The translations under genes and the position numbers were made by a program. Positions 28,087-37,082 of a stretch of DNA of 64,000 nt are shown piece after piece. Positions within the stretch are counted from its first letter, which is position 1. Each line of letters opens with the position of its first letter. Under the pieces are notes generated by a model that saw only the letters and a list, made by a program, of their open reading frames with translations, ran no database searches and had not been told where the DNA came from. Source of the DNA: PALG01 sp964495885 (GTDB lineage Bacteria > Bacteroidota > Bacteroidia > Flavobacteriales > Flavobacteriaceae); contig CAZBWO010000012.1 of NCBI GenBank assembly GCA_964495885.1, forward strand, positions 44,372 to 108,371, given 5' to 3'.

Positions 28087-29139
28087 TTGAGCACAAAGAT
28101 TATTTCGGTTGCAAAGCAACTGCCAAAATATACTAGGGATACCAAGGAAATATTGCCTTTTGTGGAGCAGTGGTTAGACGGGCAAGAAACCCGTTTTAAG
28201 CGTAAGGTGATTAAAATTTTCGAAGGTGCCGGCGTTTCAAGAAGGTATTCTATCATGTCTCCAAAAGAAGTCTTTTTGAATACCAGCTTCGAGGAAAGAA
28301 ATAATATCTATGTAAAGGGGATGAAAGAACTTGGTGAAAAATGTTTATTGAAAGCATTAAACCAAGCAAATTGGGATCCGCAATCTGTTGATTTTATTAT
28401 CACTGTGAGTTGTACGGGCATCATGATTCCTTCGGTAGATGCATATTTAATCAATGCGCTTCAAATGCGTCAAGATATCGTTCGATTACCAGTTACCGAA
28501 ATGGGCTGTGCGGCAGGTATTAGCGGAATGATTTACGCAAATGATTTTTTAAAGGCAAACCCTGGAAAGCGTGCAGCTGTAATTGCATTGGAGTCTCCCA
28601 CAGCTACATTTCAATTGGATGATTTCAGTATGGCAAATATGGTAAGTGCCGCAATTTTTGGAGATGGCGCAGCTTGTGTCTTGCTTTCTTCGGAAACGGG
28701 AGCTCAAGGCCCAAAAATTTTAGACACAGCGATGTATCATTTTTACGATGCAACGCACATGATGGGATTTGATTTGGTAAATACCGGATTGAAAATGATT
28801 TTGGATAAGTCGGTGCCGGAAACTATCGCTCATCATTTTCCAAATATTGTGAATCCGTTTTTAGAAAAAAATGAGAAGACAATAGAAGATTTGAAACATT
28901 TAATTTTCCATCCCGGTGGAAAAAAAATCCTGCAAACCGTGGAGGAATTATTCGGAAAGTTGGGTAAAAACATTAATGATACTAAAGCAGTACTGGATTT
29001 ATACGGAAATATGAGTAGCGTTACCGTACTCTATGTTTTGGAACGGTTTTTAGAACAGTCAGTTCCTAAAGGTGATTTGGGACTTATGCTTAGTTTTGGA
29101 CCAGGCTTTTCGGCACAGCGTATTTTAATTGAATTTTAA
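28087..29139 (+). CDS. Type III polyketide synthase (chalcone/alkylresorcinol synthase-like)
   Basis: 350 residues of the thiolase fold with the complete catalytic triad: Cys141 in EMGCAAG, His275 in FHPGG, Asn308 in YGNMSS. It extends an acyl starter with malonyl units and cyclises the chain; bacterial homologues with dedicated fatty acyl supply make alkylresorcinols, alkylpyrones or related phenolic lipids. TTG start (28087); no ATG fits the conserved STKIISVAKQLP N-terminus. It is central in an operon that also encodes FAS-like enzymes and an ACP, which suggests that a specific acyl-ACP chain is handed to it. Confidence 0.92.
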   Translation: MSTKIISVAKQLPKYTRDTKEILPFVEQWLDGQETRFKRKVIKIFEGAGVSRRYSIMSPKEVFLNTSFEERNNIYVKGMKELGEKCLLKALNQANWDPQSVDFIITVSCTGIMIPSVDAYLINALQMRQDIVRLPVTEMGCAAGISGMIYANDFLKANPGKRAAVIALESPTATFQLDDFSMANMVSAAIFGDGAACVLLSSETGAQGPKILDTAMYHFYDATHMMGFDLVNTGLKMILDKSVPETIAHHFPNIVNPFLEKNEKTIEDLKHLIFHPGGKKILQTVEELFGKLGKNINDTKAVLDLYGNMSSVTVLYVLERFLEQSVPKGDLGLMLSFGPGFSAQRILIEF

Positions 29140-29140
29140 A

Positions 29141-29902
29141 ATGGAACAACAAATTAAAAATAGTTGGGCGGTTATTTTAGGAGGAAGTAGCGGATTGGGA
29201 CTTGCCAGTGTACAAGAACTCGCTTCTTTAGGATATCATGTTTGTATTGTGCATAGAGACCGGAAAAGCAATGTGAATGAATTTGAAACAATAATTGCTC
29301 AGTTGAAAAACACAGGGGTAAACATAAAAACCTTTAATAAAGATGCCTTAAAAAATGAAACCATAGATGCAGTACTTTCTGCTTTACCCAATAATTCGGT
29401 AAGTGTTTTATTGCACAGTATCGCAAAGGGAAGCTTAAAGCCCCTGTCTGAAATGACCATTCAGGATATTGAAATTACCAGCCACGCCATGGCTTATAGC
29501 TGGTGGCAATGGACAACCGCTTTGATTCAACAAAATAAATTTTCAGAAACTGTTCAAAATATTGCATTTACCAGTGAAGGTAGTTCAAAGGCCTGGAAAG
29601 GGTATGGGGCTGTTTCTATTGCAAAGGCATCACTGGAATCCTTGATGCGCCAAATGGCATTGGAATATGCTCCTTTAGGGATTAGGAGTAATTGTATTCA
29701 AGCGGGAGCAACACTCACCAAAGCATTTGAACAGATTCCAAATAGTTCACAACTTGCAGAAGCTGCCAAAAAGCGAAACCCATTCAAGCGATTAACAACT
29801 CCAAAAGACGTAGCAAACGTAGTAGGATTAATGTGTAGTGATAAAGCGCAATGGATTAATGGGACTATTATTAAAGTAGACGGAGGTGAAAGCAATCAGT
29901 AA
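29141..29902 (+). CDS. SDR-type enoyl-ACP reductase (FabL/FabI-like)
   Basis: 253 residues. Rossmann motif GGSSGLGLASVQEL. The active site reads Tyr155-x6-Lys162 (YGAVSIAK followed by ASLESLMRQMALEY). This Tyr-(6)-Lys spacing is diagnostic of FabI/FabL enoyl reductases, whereas FabG ketoreductases have Tyr-(3)-Lys. Many annotation pipelines would call it a generic SDR or FabG. It would saturate the enoyl-ACP intermediates of the cluster's fatty chain. The ATG at 29141 lies 1 nt after the PKS stop; the dehydratase starts immediately after its own stop. Confidence 0.82.
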   Translation: MEQQIKNSWAVILGGSSGLGLASVQELASLGYHVCIVHRDRKSNVNEFETIIAQLKNTGVNIKTFNKDALKNETIDAVLSALPNNSVSVLLHSIAKGSLKPLSEMTIQDIEITSHAMAYSWWQWTTALIQQNKFSETVQNIAFTSEGSSKAWKGYGAVSIAKASLESLMRQMALEYAPLGIRSNCIQAGATLTKAFEQIPNSSQLAEAAKKRNPFKRLTTPKDVANVVGLMCSDKAQWINGTIIKVDGGESNQ

Positions 29903-30370
29903 ATGGAAAATACCTTTCAATATATTCTGGATAAATTACCCTATGAGGCACCTTTCTTGTTTGTGGACATACTTACTGAATTATCCGAAACTCATGTTGA
30001 AGGGTATTACACCTTCAAAAAAGAAGAGTTTTTTTATGGAGGACATTTCAAAGGAAATCCTGTAACCCCAGGTGTAATTCTTACAGAATGTATGGCGCAA
30101 ATCGGACTGGTTTGTCTTGGGATATATCTTTTAGCGGAAGAGTCATCCTTTGAAGAAAAGAATCTTCAAATTGCCTTGTCTGAAACGAATGTTCAGTACT
30201 TAAAAAAAGTATTGCCAGGCGAAAGGGTAAAAGTAGTTTCGAAAAAAAAATATTTCAGGTTTGGGAAATTGAAATGTGAGGTGGCAATGTTCAATCAAAA
30301 TGAAGCATGTGTTTGCAAGGGAACACTTAGCGGAGTGTTAATTTCTGAAAACAATGGAAACAAAGAATAG
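29903..30370 (+). CDS. 3-hydroxyacyl-ACP dehydratase, FabZ-like
   Basis: 155-residue hot-dog protein. GGHFKGNPVTPGVILTECMAQ contains the catalytic His48 and Glu62 at the same 14-residue spacing as FabZ. It dehydrates 3-hydroxyacyl-ACP. It overlaps the ketosynthase gene by 17 nt, and with the enoyl reductase and ACP forms the cluster's private chain-building set. Confidence 0.88.
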   Translation: MENTFQYILDKLPYEAPFLFVDILTELSETHVEGYYTFKKEEFFYGGHFKGNPVTPGVILTECMAQIGLVCLGIYLLAEESSFEEKNLQIALSETNVQYLKKVLPGERVKVVSKKKYFRFGKLKCEVAMFNQNEACVCKGTLSGVLISENNGNKE

Positions 30371-31631
30371 GGTAGTAGTGACAGGGATGGGCATTGTGGC
30401 CCCAAACGGTGTTGGGCTTTCGGCTTTTTCCGATGCACTGAAGAAAGGAACTTCCGGCATTCGCTTTTTTCCTTCACTTAAAGAGCTTCAATTTTCTTGT
30501 CAGATAGGAGGGGAACCCATTATCCCGAAAGAACTTATTGAAAAATACTTCACTGCATTGGAACTTAGAAACTTCAATAGTAAGGGAATTTTATACGGAG
30601 TCATGGCTGGTATGGATGCCCTTGAGGATGCAGGTCTTAAGCCTTCAGAAAAAGAAGGTGATCCATTGTGGGATTTAGGAATTGTTTTTGGTACGAGTAC
30701 CAGCGGAATCGACAGGTTGCGTGATGCTATCTACCAAGTGGATGAGGGAAAGGTTCGGCGCTTGGGAAGTACAGTGGTTGCTCAAACCATGAACAGCGGT
30801 ATTAGTGCTTATTTAGCAGGAAAAATAGGAGCCGGAAATTGGGTAACTACCAATTCATCGGCTTGTGCCACCGGTACCGAAGCCATTCTAATGGGGTACG
30901 AACACATCAAAAATGGCAAAGCCAAACAAATGCTCTGCGGAAGCTGTAGTGGTGCGAGTCCGTATATCTGGGGAGGTTTTGATGCTTTACGGGTAACTGC
31001 CAGTAAGTACAATGCGAATCCACAACAGGCTTCCCGGCCAATGAGTGCTACTGCGAACGGATTTGTACCAGCAAGTGGTGCAGGAGCATTACTACTTGAG
31101 GATTATGAAACTGCTAAAAAACGTGGAGCCAAAATATATGCCGAATTACTTGGAGGTCACTGCAATAATGGAGGGCAACGGCAGGGTGGGAGCATGACTG
31201 CACCCAATAGTGTAGCAGTACAACAATGCATTACAAAAGCACTGCAAAATGCCAAGATTGATGCTTCAGAAATAGACTACATCAACGGTCATTTAACAGC
31301 CACAGTCAAAGATTCCGTGGAAATTGAAAATTGGTGTGAGGCTTTGAAACGCAGTGGAGATGATTTTCCGTATATCAATTCCCTGAAATCATTAATTGGC
31401 CATGGACTAGCAGCGAGTGGAAGCATGGAAGTTGTTGGCGCAATTCTTCAAATGCATCAAGGCTATATCGCTAGGAATATAAATTGTAGAGACTTGCATC
31501 CAGAGATTACGAAAATGATTTCAGCAGAGTCTATACCAACTGAAAATCAATATGTAGACTTTACAACCCTCATAAAAGCCAGTTTTGGTTTTGGAGATGT
31601 GAATGCCTGTGCTATCTTTAGAAAAATTTAG
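30354..31631 (+). CDS. Beta-ketoacyl-ACP synthase, FabF-like
   Basis: 425 residues. Condensing-enzyme triad Cys171 (SSACATGTEA), His313 and His350 (SLIGHGLAASG). The usual NAHGTST around the first His is altered to NGHLTATV, so the family is divergent from housekeeping FabF, but the triad is intact. It condenses acyl-ACP with malonyl-ACP. The reading frame starts inside the dehydratase gene (17-nt overlap), a sign of tight co-expression. Confidence 0.88.
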   Translation: METKNRVVVTGMGIVAPNGVGLSAFSDALKKGTSGIRFFPSLKELQFSCQIGGEPIIPKELIEKYFTALELRNFNSKGILYGVMAGMDALEDAGLKPSEKEGDPLWDLGIVFGTSTSGIDRLRDAIYQVDEGKVRRLGSTVVAQTMNSGISAYLAGKIGAGNWVTTNSSACATGTEAILMGYEHIKNGKAKQMLCGSCSGASPYIWGGFDALRVTASKYNANPQQASRPMSATANGFVPASGAGALLLEDYETAKKRGAKIYAELLGGHCNNGGQRQGGSMTAPNSVAVQQCITKALQNAKIDASEIDYINGHLTATVKDSVEIENWCEALKRSGDDFPYINSLKSLIGHGLAASGSMEVVGAILQMHQGYIARNINCRDLHPEITKMISAESIPTENQYVDFTTLIKASFGFGDVNACAIFRKI

Positions 31632-31633
31632 CA

Positions 31634-31882
31634 ATGGACAAAGAAACGGTTTACCAAAAGCTTAAGGAAATTATCAAGGTGTACCTTCCGGAAGATGTTT
31701 CCGTAGCGCAAATTACAATGGAAAGTCATTTAGTAAAAGAATTGAATATCAACTCTTCACATCTGGTAGATATTGTTTTGGACGTAGAAGATACCTTTAA
31801 TATAGAAATTAAGGATAATGAGTTGGAAGCAATGGATACAGTTGCAAGTGCCATTCAAATTATAGATCAAAAAATCAACTAA
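31634..31882 (+). CDS. Acyl carrier protein of the polyketide/fatty-acid cluster
   Basis: 82 residues, acidic, four-helix ACP pattern. The phosphopantetheine site is Ser41 in LNINSSHLVDIVL; the usual Asp before the Ser is Asn (DSL becomes NSS). The divergence suggests a specialised ACP serving the neighbouring enzymes instead of primary fatty-acid synthesis. Starts 2 nt after the ketosynthase stop. Confidence 0.85.
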   Translation: MDKETVYQKLKEIIKVYLPEDVSVAQITMESHLVKELNINSSHLVDIVLDVEDTFNIEIKDNELEAMDTVASAIQIIDQKIN

Positions 31883-31893
31883 AAAAATACATT

Positions 31894-32664
31894 TTGGAAT
31901 CATTGTTTACTGCGGAAAATTTTGTGTCCCTCGGACTTTTGATACTCTTACAAGCGGTCCTAGGGCTTGATAATTTATTATACATCTCTATTGAATCCAA
32001 AAGAGCTCCCGAAGCAGAGCAAAAAAGGGTAAGAACACTAGGAATAGCAATGGCCATTGTATTGCGGATTGCCTTGTTGTTCATTTTGGTAAAACTAATT
32101 GATCTTTTTCAAGACCCTTGGATTATCATTCCTGAAAATGGAATTTTTGATGGTTCCTTCAATTTGCATAGCCTTATCATTCTTGCTGGAGGTGTTTTTA
32201 TTATGTATACGGCCACTAAAGAAATTTGGCATATGATGAGCCTACGAGCCCACGAAGAGGAAGAGACAAAGCCGAAATCCATTACAAGTATCATTATTTC
32301 AATTGTTGTAATGAACTTAGTATTTTCCTTTGATTCTATTTTAGGGGCAATTGCATTAACCGATGTGTTTTGGGTAATGGCAACGGCAATTATCATTGGA
32401 GGGCTACTTATGATTTGGCTTTCTGGTCATGTGACAGAATTTTTAAAGAAGAATAGAATGTATGAAGTACTAGGGCTCTTTATCTTATTAATTGTAGGAA
32501 TAATGCTTCTTTCTGAAGGAGGGCATCTTGCACACATGCACATCTTTAACAATTCAATAGACGCCATGAGCAAAACCACTTTTTATTTTGTGATAGCAGT
32601 ATTGATTTTAATTGATATCGTGCAAAGCCGCTACCAAAAGAAAATCAATAAAGGATTGGATTAA
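31894..32664 (+). CDS. TerC-family integral membrane protein
   Basis: 256 residues with about seven hydrophobic helices and the TerC hallmarks: QAVLGLDNLLYI in helix 1 and FSFDSILGAIAL in the second half (Asp-rich metal-binding sites). TerC proteins are now linked to metal ion, especially Mn2+, export coupled to secretion. TTG start at 31894. It lies 11 nt behind the ACP gene and may be read with the polyketide operon; whether it has a role there is unclear. Confidence 0.88.
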   Translation: MESLFTAENFVSLGLLILLQAVLGLDNLLYISIESKRAPEAEQKRVRTLGIAMAIVLRIALLFILVKLIDLFQDPWIIIPENGIFDGSFNLHSLIILAGGVFIMYTATKEIWHMMSLRAHEEEETKPKSITSIIISIVVMNLVFSFDSILGAIALTDVFWVMATAIIIGGLLMIWLSGHVTEFLKKNRMYEVLGLFILLIVGIMLLSEGGHLAHMHIFNNSIDAMSKTTFYFVIAVLILIDIVQSRYQKKINKGLD

Positions 32665-32667
32665 TGC

Positions 32668-33876
32668 ATGAATGATTCTGTTTTGCCAAAAACATTAGCT
32701 GTAAAACTCACCAAAGATGGTGAGCGAAGTGTTCGGAAACGACACCCCTGGATTTTTTCAAAAAGTATCCAAAAGCTCAATAAAGAAGGTGCGTCGGGTG
32801 ATATTGCGATAATTTTCGATCAACAGACCAATAATACAATAGGGGTTGGGCTCTACGATCCAATGTCACCCATCCGTATTAAAATGTTGCATTTTGATGG
32901 TCCCGCCAAAATAGATGCATCTTTTTTTTCAGAAAAAATTAAACAAGCATTCCAGATTCGGAAACCGCTATTGCAAACCCAGACCAACAGTTACCGACTC
33001 CTTTTTGGAGAAAATGATGGTTTTCCTGGACTCATTGCAGATGTTTATGCTCATGTTTTGGTGATCAAAATATACAGTGCAATTTGGAAACCGTATTTAA
33101 AAGACATACTATCCCTGCTCCAAAAAACAGCTGAAGCTGAAACTGTTGTCCTACGACTTAGTAGAAACCTTCAGAAAGACAAGGAGTCTGATTTTTATCA
33201 AGAGGGAACAATATTGGTAGGTGAACTTTCAGATCCTACTGTTCATTTTGTGGAACACGGAGTGCAATTTTCTGCGAATGTAATTCAAGGACATAAAACG
33301 GGATATTTTCTGGATCATCGTCACAATAGGAAACGGGTAGGGGAGCTTTCCAAAGGAAAAACCGTATTGGATATTTTTTCCTATGCTGGCGGATTTTCAG
33401 TACATGCCCTAGCAGGAGGAGCCAAGGAAGTTACGAGTGTGGATATAAGTGAGCAGGCCCTGAATCTTGCGATAGAAAATGGCAAGTTAAATCCGCATCA
33501 GGGTGTGCATCATACTATTCAAGGTGATGCCTTTAAAATAATGGAAGAACTCATTCATAAGAGGGAAACTTTTGAAGTGGTAATCATTGACCCACCCAGT
33601 TTTGCCAAAAGTGCTAGTGAAATCCATAAGGCGCTGCATCAATATGGGGTACTGGCCAATTTAGGGCTTCAACTCACTACCAAAAAAGGAATGTTGGTAT
33701 TAGCCTCATGCTCTTCAAGGGTTGGAGCTACTGATTTTTTTGATTTAATTGAAAAAGAACTACGAGAGTCTGGAAGAAGGTTTCAACTAATGGAGACCAC
33801 CCAGCATGATATAGATCACCCTATTTCCTTTCCGGAAGGTGCTTATCTAAAAACAGCCTATTATCAATTAGATTAG
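32668..33876 (+). CDS. RlmI/RlmK-type class I rRNA methyltransferase
   Basis: 402 residues. N-terminal PUA-like domain (RSVRKRHPWIFSKSI), a central domain (YRLLFGENDGFPGLIADVY) and a C-terminal Rossmann methyltransferase with DIFSYAGGFSVHAL (SAM loop), SVDIS and IDPPSFAKS. E. coli RlmI makes m5C1962 in 23S rRNA; the match in architecture makes an m5C or m7G rRNA role likely. It starts 3 nt after terC and overlaps the convergent gntP stop by 4 nt. Confidence 0.88.
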   Translation: MNDSVLPKTLAVKLTKDGERSVRKRHPWIFSKSIQKLNKEGASGDIAIIFDQQTNNTIGVGLYDPMSPIRIKMLHFDGPAKIDASFFSEKIKQAFQIRKPLLQTQTNSYRLLFGENDGFPGLIADVYAHVLVIKIYSAIWKPYLKDILSLLQKTAEAETVVLRLSRNLQKDKESDFYQEGTILVGELSDPTVHFVEHGVQFSANVIQGHKTGYFLDHRHNRKRVGELSKGKTVLDIFSYAGGFSVHALAGGAKEVTSVDISEQALNLAIENGKLNPHQGVHHTIQGDAFKIMEELIHKRETFEVVIIDPPSFAKSASEIHKALHQYGVLANLGLQLTTKKGMLVLASCSSRVGATDFFDLIEKELRESGRRFQLMETTQHDIDHPISFPEGAYLKTAYYQLD

Positions 33877-35216
33877 ACAAACCAACTTATAATCCAAACA
33901 GATGTAAAACCGGTAAGGGCTAATATTGTAGTCATCACAGTCCAGCTTCTAAAAGTCTGCTTTTCGGAAAGCCCTAAATATTTACTTACTAACCAAAATC
34001 CGCTATCGTTTACATGCGATAAAATAGAGGCTCCGGAAGCAATTGCAATCACCAAAAGCGACTTTTCGATAGCCCCAGTATCCCCAATAAGAAGTGGAGC
34101 CGTTACACCTGCGGCGGTAATCATGGCCACGGTTGCAGACCCTTGGAGGATACGCACCAAAGCAGCTACAATAAATGCAAAGAATAAAGTGCTAAGGCCC
34201 ATTTCAGAAAACCATTGTGCCAATTGTTCCCCAGCACCGGTATTGATAAGCATTTGTTTGAAAACTCCACCTGCCCCTGTTAGCAAAATAATAATGCCAG
34301 CTGGCGCCATGGATTTGGTCGTTACCTTCAGCAGGGTCTCTTTTGGTACTTTTTTCCGAATTCCTAAAACATACCACGCAATGAGGTTTGCTAAAATAAG
34401 TGCCGAAAACGGGTGGCCAATAAGTTGAATCCACCCCAGTAAATCAGCTGATATGCTTTCCGCAAAGTAATCACTGGATAATACCGTATTACAAACAATT
34501 AAAGCAATGGGCAATGTAATAATCCCTAATATGGTATAGACAGATGGAAGGATTTGTGGTTTCTCTTCTTGATCTTCGGAAATAATAGGTGGTGCTTCAA
34601 CTTGAATTTTTTTTGCAATGTATTTCCCGAATAAAGGACCACTTACCACTGCCGTTGGGATTCCTACCAAAAACCCAAACACAATCACCCAACCTAAATC
34701 GGCATTTAAAATATCTGCAACCGCCACTGGTCCTGGGGTAGGTGGGATAAATGCATGGGTAATAGCCAAGCCTGCTAAGAGTGGTATTCCGTAAAGTAAA
34801 AGAGATTTTTTTGATTTCCGTTGAAGGGAATAGATAAGCGGCACCAAAATAATAAAGGCCACATCAAAAAACACCGGAATGGCAATAAAAAAGCCAGTAA
34901 GCATTAAAGCCCAGGAAGTACGCTTTCCATCGTTTTTGCCCAATAAAAATCCTGCCACCGCTTCGGCACCGCCAGAATATTCCAAAATTGCCCCAAACAT
35001 AGCCCCCAATCCTACAACCACGGCAACGAAGCCCAAAGTACTTCCCATCCCTTCCTGAATGGTCTTTGCAATTGCCAACGGCTCCATTCCTGCGAGCACA
35101 CCAACCGTAATACTCGCAATAAGTAATGACAGAAAGGCCTGTATTTTCAATTTTAAAATTAGGAATAGCAGTACTGCTATTCCAATTGCTATGGAAAATA
35201 AGAGTATGCTATCCAT
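33873..35216 (-). CDS. gntP: Gluconate:H+ symporter, GntP family
   Basis: 447 residues, about 12 hydrophobic helices, with GntP-family segments (GLGAMFGAILEYSGGAEAVA, PVFFDVAFIILVPL, THAFIPPTPGPVAVAD, GSATVAMITAAG, SHVNDSGFWLVSKYLGLSE). Imports gluconate or a related sugar acid with protons. Last gene of the gluconate operon, overlapping gnd by 8 nt; convergent with the rRNA methyltransferase gene. Confidence 0.93.
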   Translation of the reverse strand: MDSILLFSIAIGIAVLLFLILKLKIQAFLSLLIASITVGVLAGMEPLAIAKTIQEGMGSTLGFVAVVVGLGAMFGAILEYSGGAEAVAGFLLGKNDGKRTSWALMLTGFFIAIPVFFDVAFIILVPLIYSLQRKSKKSLLLYGIPLLAGLAITHAFIPPTPGPVAVADILNADLGWVIVFGFLVGIPTAVVSGPLFGKYIAKKIQVEAPPIISEDQEEKPQILPSVYTILGIITLPIALIVCNTVLSSDYFAESISADLLGWIQLIGHPFSALILANLIAWYVLGIRKKVPKETLLKVTTKSMAPAGIIILLTGAGGVFKQMLINTGAGEQLAQWFSEMGLSTLFFAFIVAALVRILQGSATVAMITAAGVTAPLLIGDTGAIEKSLLVIAIASGASILSHVNDSGFWLVSKYLGLSEKQTFRSWTVMTTILALTGFTSVWIISWFV

Positions 35217-36609
35217 TTAGGTTCCAACTTGAAGTGAAAAAGTCTGAAGAAGGTCGGTCGTTTCGCTGAAATGTATGCGCACCAAAAGCATCGCGCTGTG
35301 CCTGTATTAGATTCGCACTGGAGTTTGCTGTGGTCATTCCATACCAGTATTGCAATGCTGAAGACATACAGGGGAGGGGAGTGCGTTGTTCCATGCTAGC
35401 TATGAGGGTTTCATTTACAGCACCTTCCCATTGTACAAGCGATGTATATATTTTTGAGGCTTCCAGTAATGAAGGTTGTTTCTGTAGAATAGCTGTTAAT
35501 TCTTCTATTAATTGGGACCGAAGGATGCAGCCATTGCTCCAAACCCTAGTCACCTCAAAAAGATTTATGTTCCATTTTTCCTCTTTCGAAGTTTCAGAAA
35601 TCAATTCCATTCCTTGTGCATGATTTAAGATTCGGGCAAATTGATATGCCATTTTCAATTTTTCGGTATCAACGGTAGCTTCAAATGGGGTATCATCTAA
35701 TTTTTCCTCTAAGGAAACCCGAAGGTCTTTACGGTTCGAAACTGCCCTTGCCATTACGGCCTGTATGAGTAATGTGGCAGGAACTCCGTAGCGAAGGGCC
35801 GCTTCACCAGACCATGTCCCAGTCCCTTTGCTTTTTGCAACATCCAAAACTTTCGGTAATAAAAAAGCATCCTCTTCTTTGGTTTGCAGAATGCCTAGAG
35901 TTGTTTCCAATAAAAAGCTGGAAGTAGGGCCTTCGTTCCAAGATAAAAGCACTTCATATATTTCTTCTTGGGAAAGCGAAGGTCGTAACAATGCATATAC
36001 TTCAGCAAGAAGTTGCATTTCAGCATATTCTATTCCGTTGTGAATGGTTTTTACAAAATGTCCCGCACCATTGGGCCCCAACAGGGAAACACAGGGTTGT
36101 AAATTGGTATCCTTCGCAGCTATTTTTTCTAATAATGGCTTAACAAGTTCATAAGCTTCCATATTGCCACCAGCCATAAGGGAAGGGCCGTTCAAGGCGC
36201 CTGCTTCACCTCCCGAAATTCCTATACCCAAATAATGAACTTCTTTACTTTGCATATGTTTTTCACGGCGTTGGGTATCACGATAGTAAGAATTTCCACC
36301 TTCCATAAGGATATCTCCTTTTGAAAGGAGTGATGTAAGATTTCCTAAAACACCATCAACAGCATTTCCCGCAGTAACCATCAGTAATATTTTTCGGGGT
36401 TTTTGTAATGAATTTACAAAAGCTTCCAAATTTGTAAATCCTTGTAAGGCTGGATGATTTGCTTGCGTTTGAAAATCTGGAATGACCTCTTTTTCAGCTA
36501 AGGTATCCCTATTGTAAACCGAAACGGATAATCCTTTGTCAAGTGCATTAAGGGCTAAGCTTTTCCCCATGACTCCCATTCCAATAATACCTAATTGTGA
36601 TTCCTTCAT
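35209..36609 (-). CDS. gnd: 6-phosphogluconate dehydrogenase, decarboxylating
   Basis: 466 residues. NADP-binding GMGVMG at the N-terminus, LMEGGNSYYRDTQRR, the substrate loop GIGISGGEAGALNGPSLMAGG, GPNGAGHFVKTIHNGIEY with the catalytic Lys, and the C-terminal RDAFGAHTFQR. Converts 6-phosphogluconate to ribulose-5-phosphate. The frame is open about 300 nt further upstream, but that stretch is in gntK and out of family; the ATG at 36609 overlaps the gntK stop (ATGA). Confidence 0.96.
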   Translation of the reverse strand: MKESQLGIIGMGVMGKSLALNALDKGLSVSVYNRDTLAEKEVIPDFQTQANHPALQGFTNLEAFVNSLQKPRKILLMVTAGNAVDGVLGNLTSLLSKGDILMEGGNSYYRDTQRREKHMQSKEVHYLGIGISGGEAGALNGPSLMAGGNMEAYELVKPLLEKIAAKDTNLQPCVSLLGPNGAGHFVKTIHNGIEYAEMQLLAEVYALLRPSLSQEEIYEVLLSWNEGPTSSFLLETTLGILQTKEEDAFLLPKVLDVAKSKGTGTWSGEAALRYGVPATLLIQAVMARAVSNRKDLRVSLEEKLDDTPFEATVDTEKLKMAYQFARILNHAQGMELISETSKEEKWNINLFEVTRVWSNGCILRSQLIEELTAILQKQPSLLEASKIYTSLVQWEGAVNETLIASMEQRTPLPCMSSALQYWYGMTTANSSANLIQAQRDAFGAHTFQRNDRPSSDFFTSSWNLNG

Positions 36610-37082
36610 GAGTCTAATTTCGTAATAATTTCGGAAACAAGTATTTCTGGTAAGTTTTCTATGGAAAGATGGAGGCCATAGGATGGTTCCTCCAAGGTAT
36701 CCAATTGTGATTGGAGCATTTCTGGTTTCATATAATGATTTCGGGATTTCATGCGCTTTAGGATGGTTTCGGGTTTTCCTTTTAAATAGACCCATTGTAT
36801 GTTTCGGTCTTTGGAAAGTATTTTTCGGTAGCTTTCCTTCAACGCTGAGCAAGCCAGAATGGCACCGTTTTCCCAATCTTCCATTTCCCGATGCATTTTC
36901 AGCAACCAAGGTTTTCGGTCTTGATCGCTTAAAGGAATTCCATTGCTCATTTTTTGAATGTTTTCTTCTGGGTGGAAATCATCTCCATCAAAAAAGGGAA
37001 GTCCTAATTTGTTGCCCAGTAGTTTTCCAACGGTAGATTTACCGCAACCGCTCACACCCATGATAATAATTATTTTAGGCAT
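36606..37082 (-). CDS. gntK: Gluconokinase
   Basis: 158 residues, P-loop GVSGCGKST, FFDGDDFHPEENI (substrate and Mg site), ACSALKESYRKIL and the lid YLKGKPETILKRMKSR. Phosphorylates gluconate to 6-phosphogluconate, the substrate of the next gene. Starts at the overlap TAATG with the lactonase gene. An upstream frame extension to 37244 lies inside that gene and is not used. Confidence 0.95.
   Translation of the reverse strand: MPKIIIIMGVSGCGKSTVGKLLGNKLGLPFFDGDDFHPEENIQKMSNGIPLSDQDRKPWLLKMHREMEDWENGAILACSALKESYRKILSKDRNIQWVYLKGKPETILKRMKSRNHYMKPEMLQSQLDTLEEPSYGLHLSIENLPEILVSEIITKLDS

Noticed and set aside
36610..36909. N-terminal extension of the 6-phosphogluconate dehydrogenase frame
   Set aside because: It lies within gntK in another frame and has no similarity to the family; the MKESQLGIIGMG start with ATGA coupling fits.
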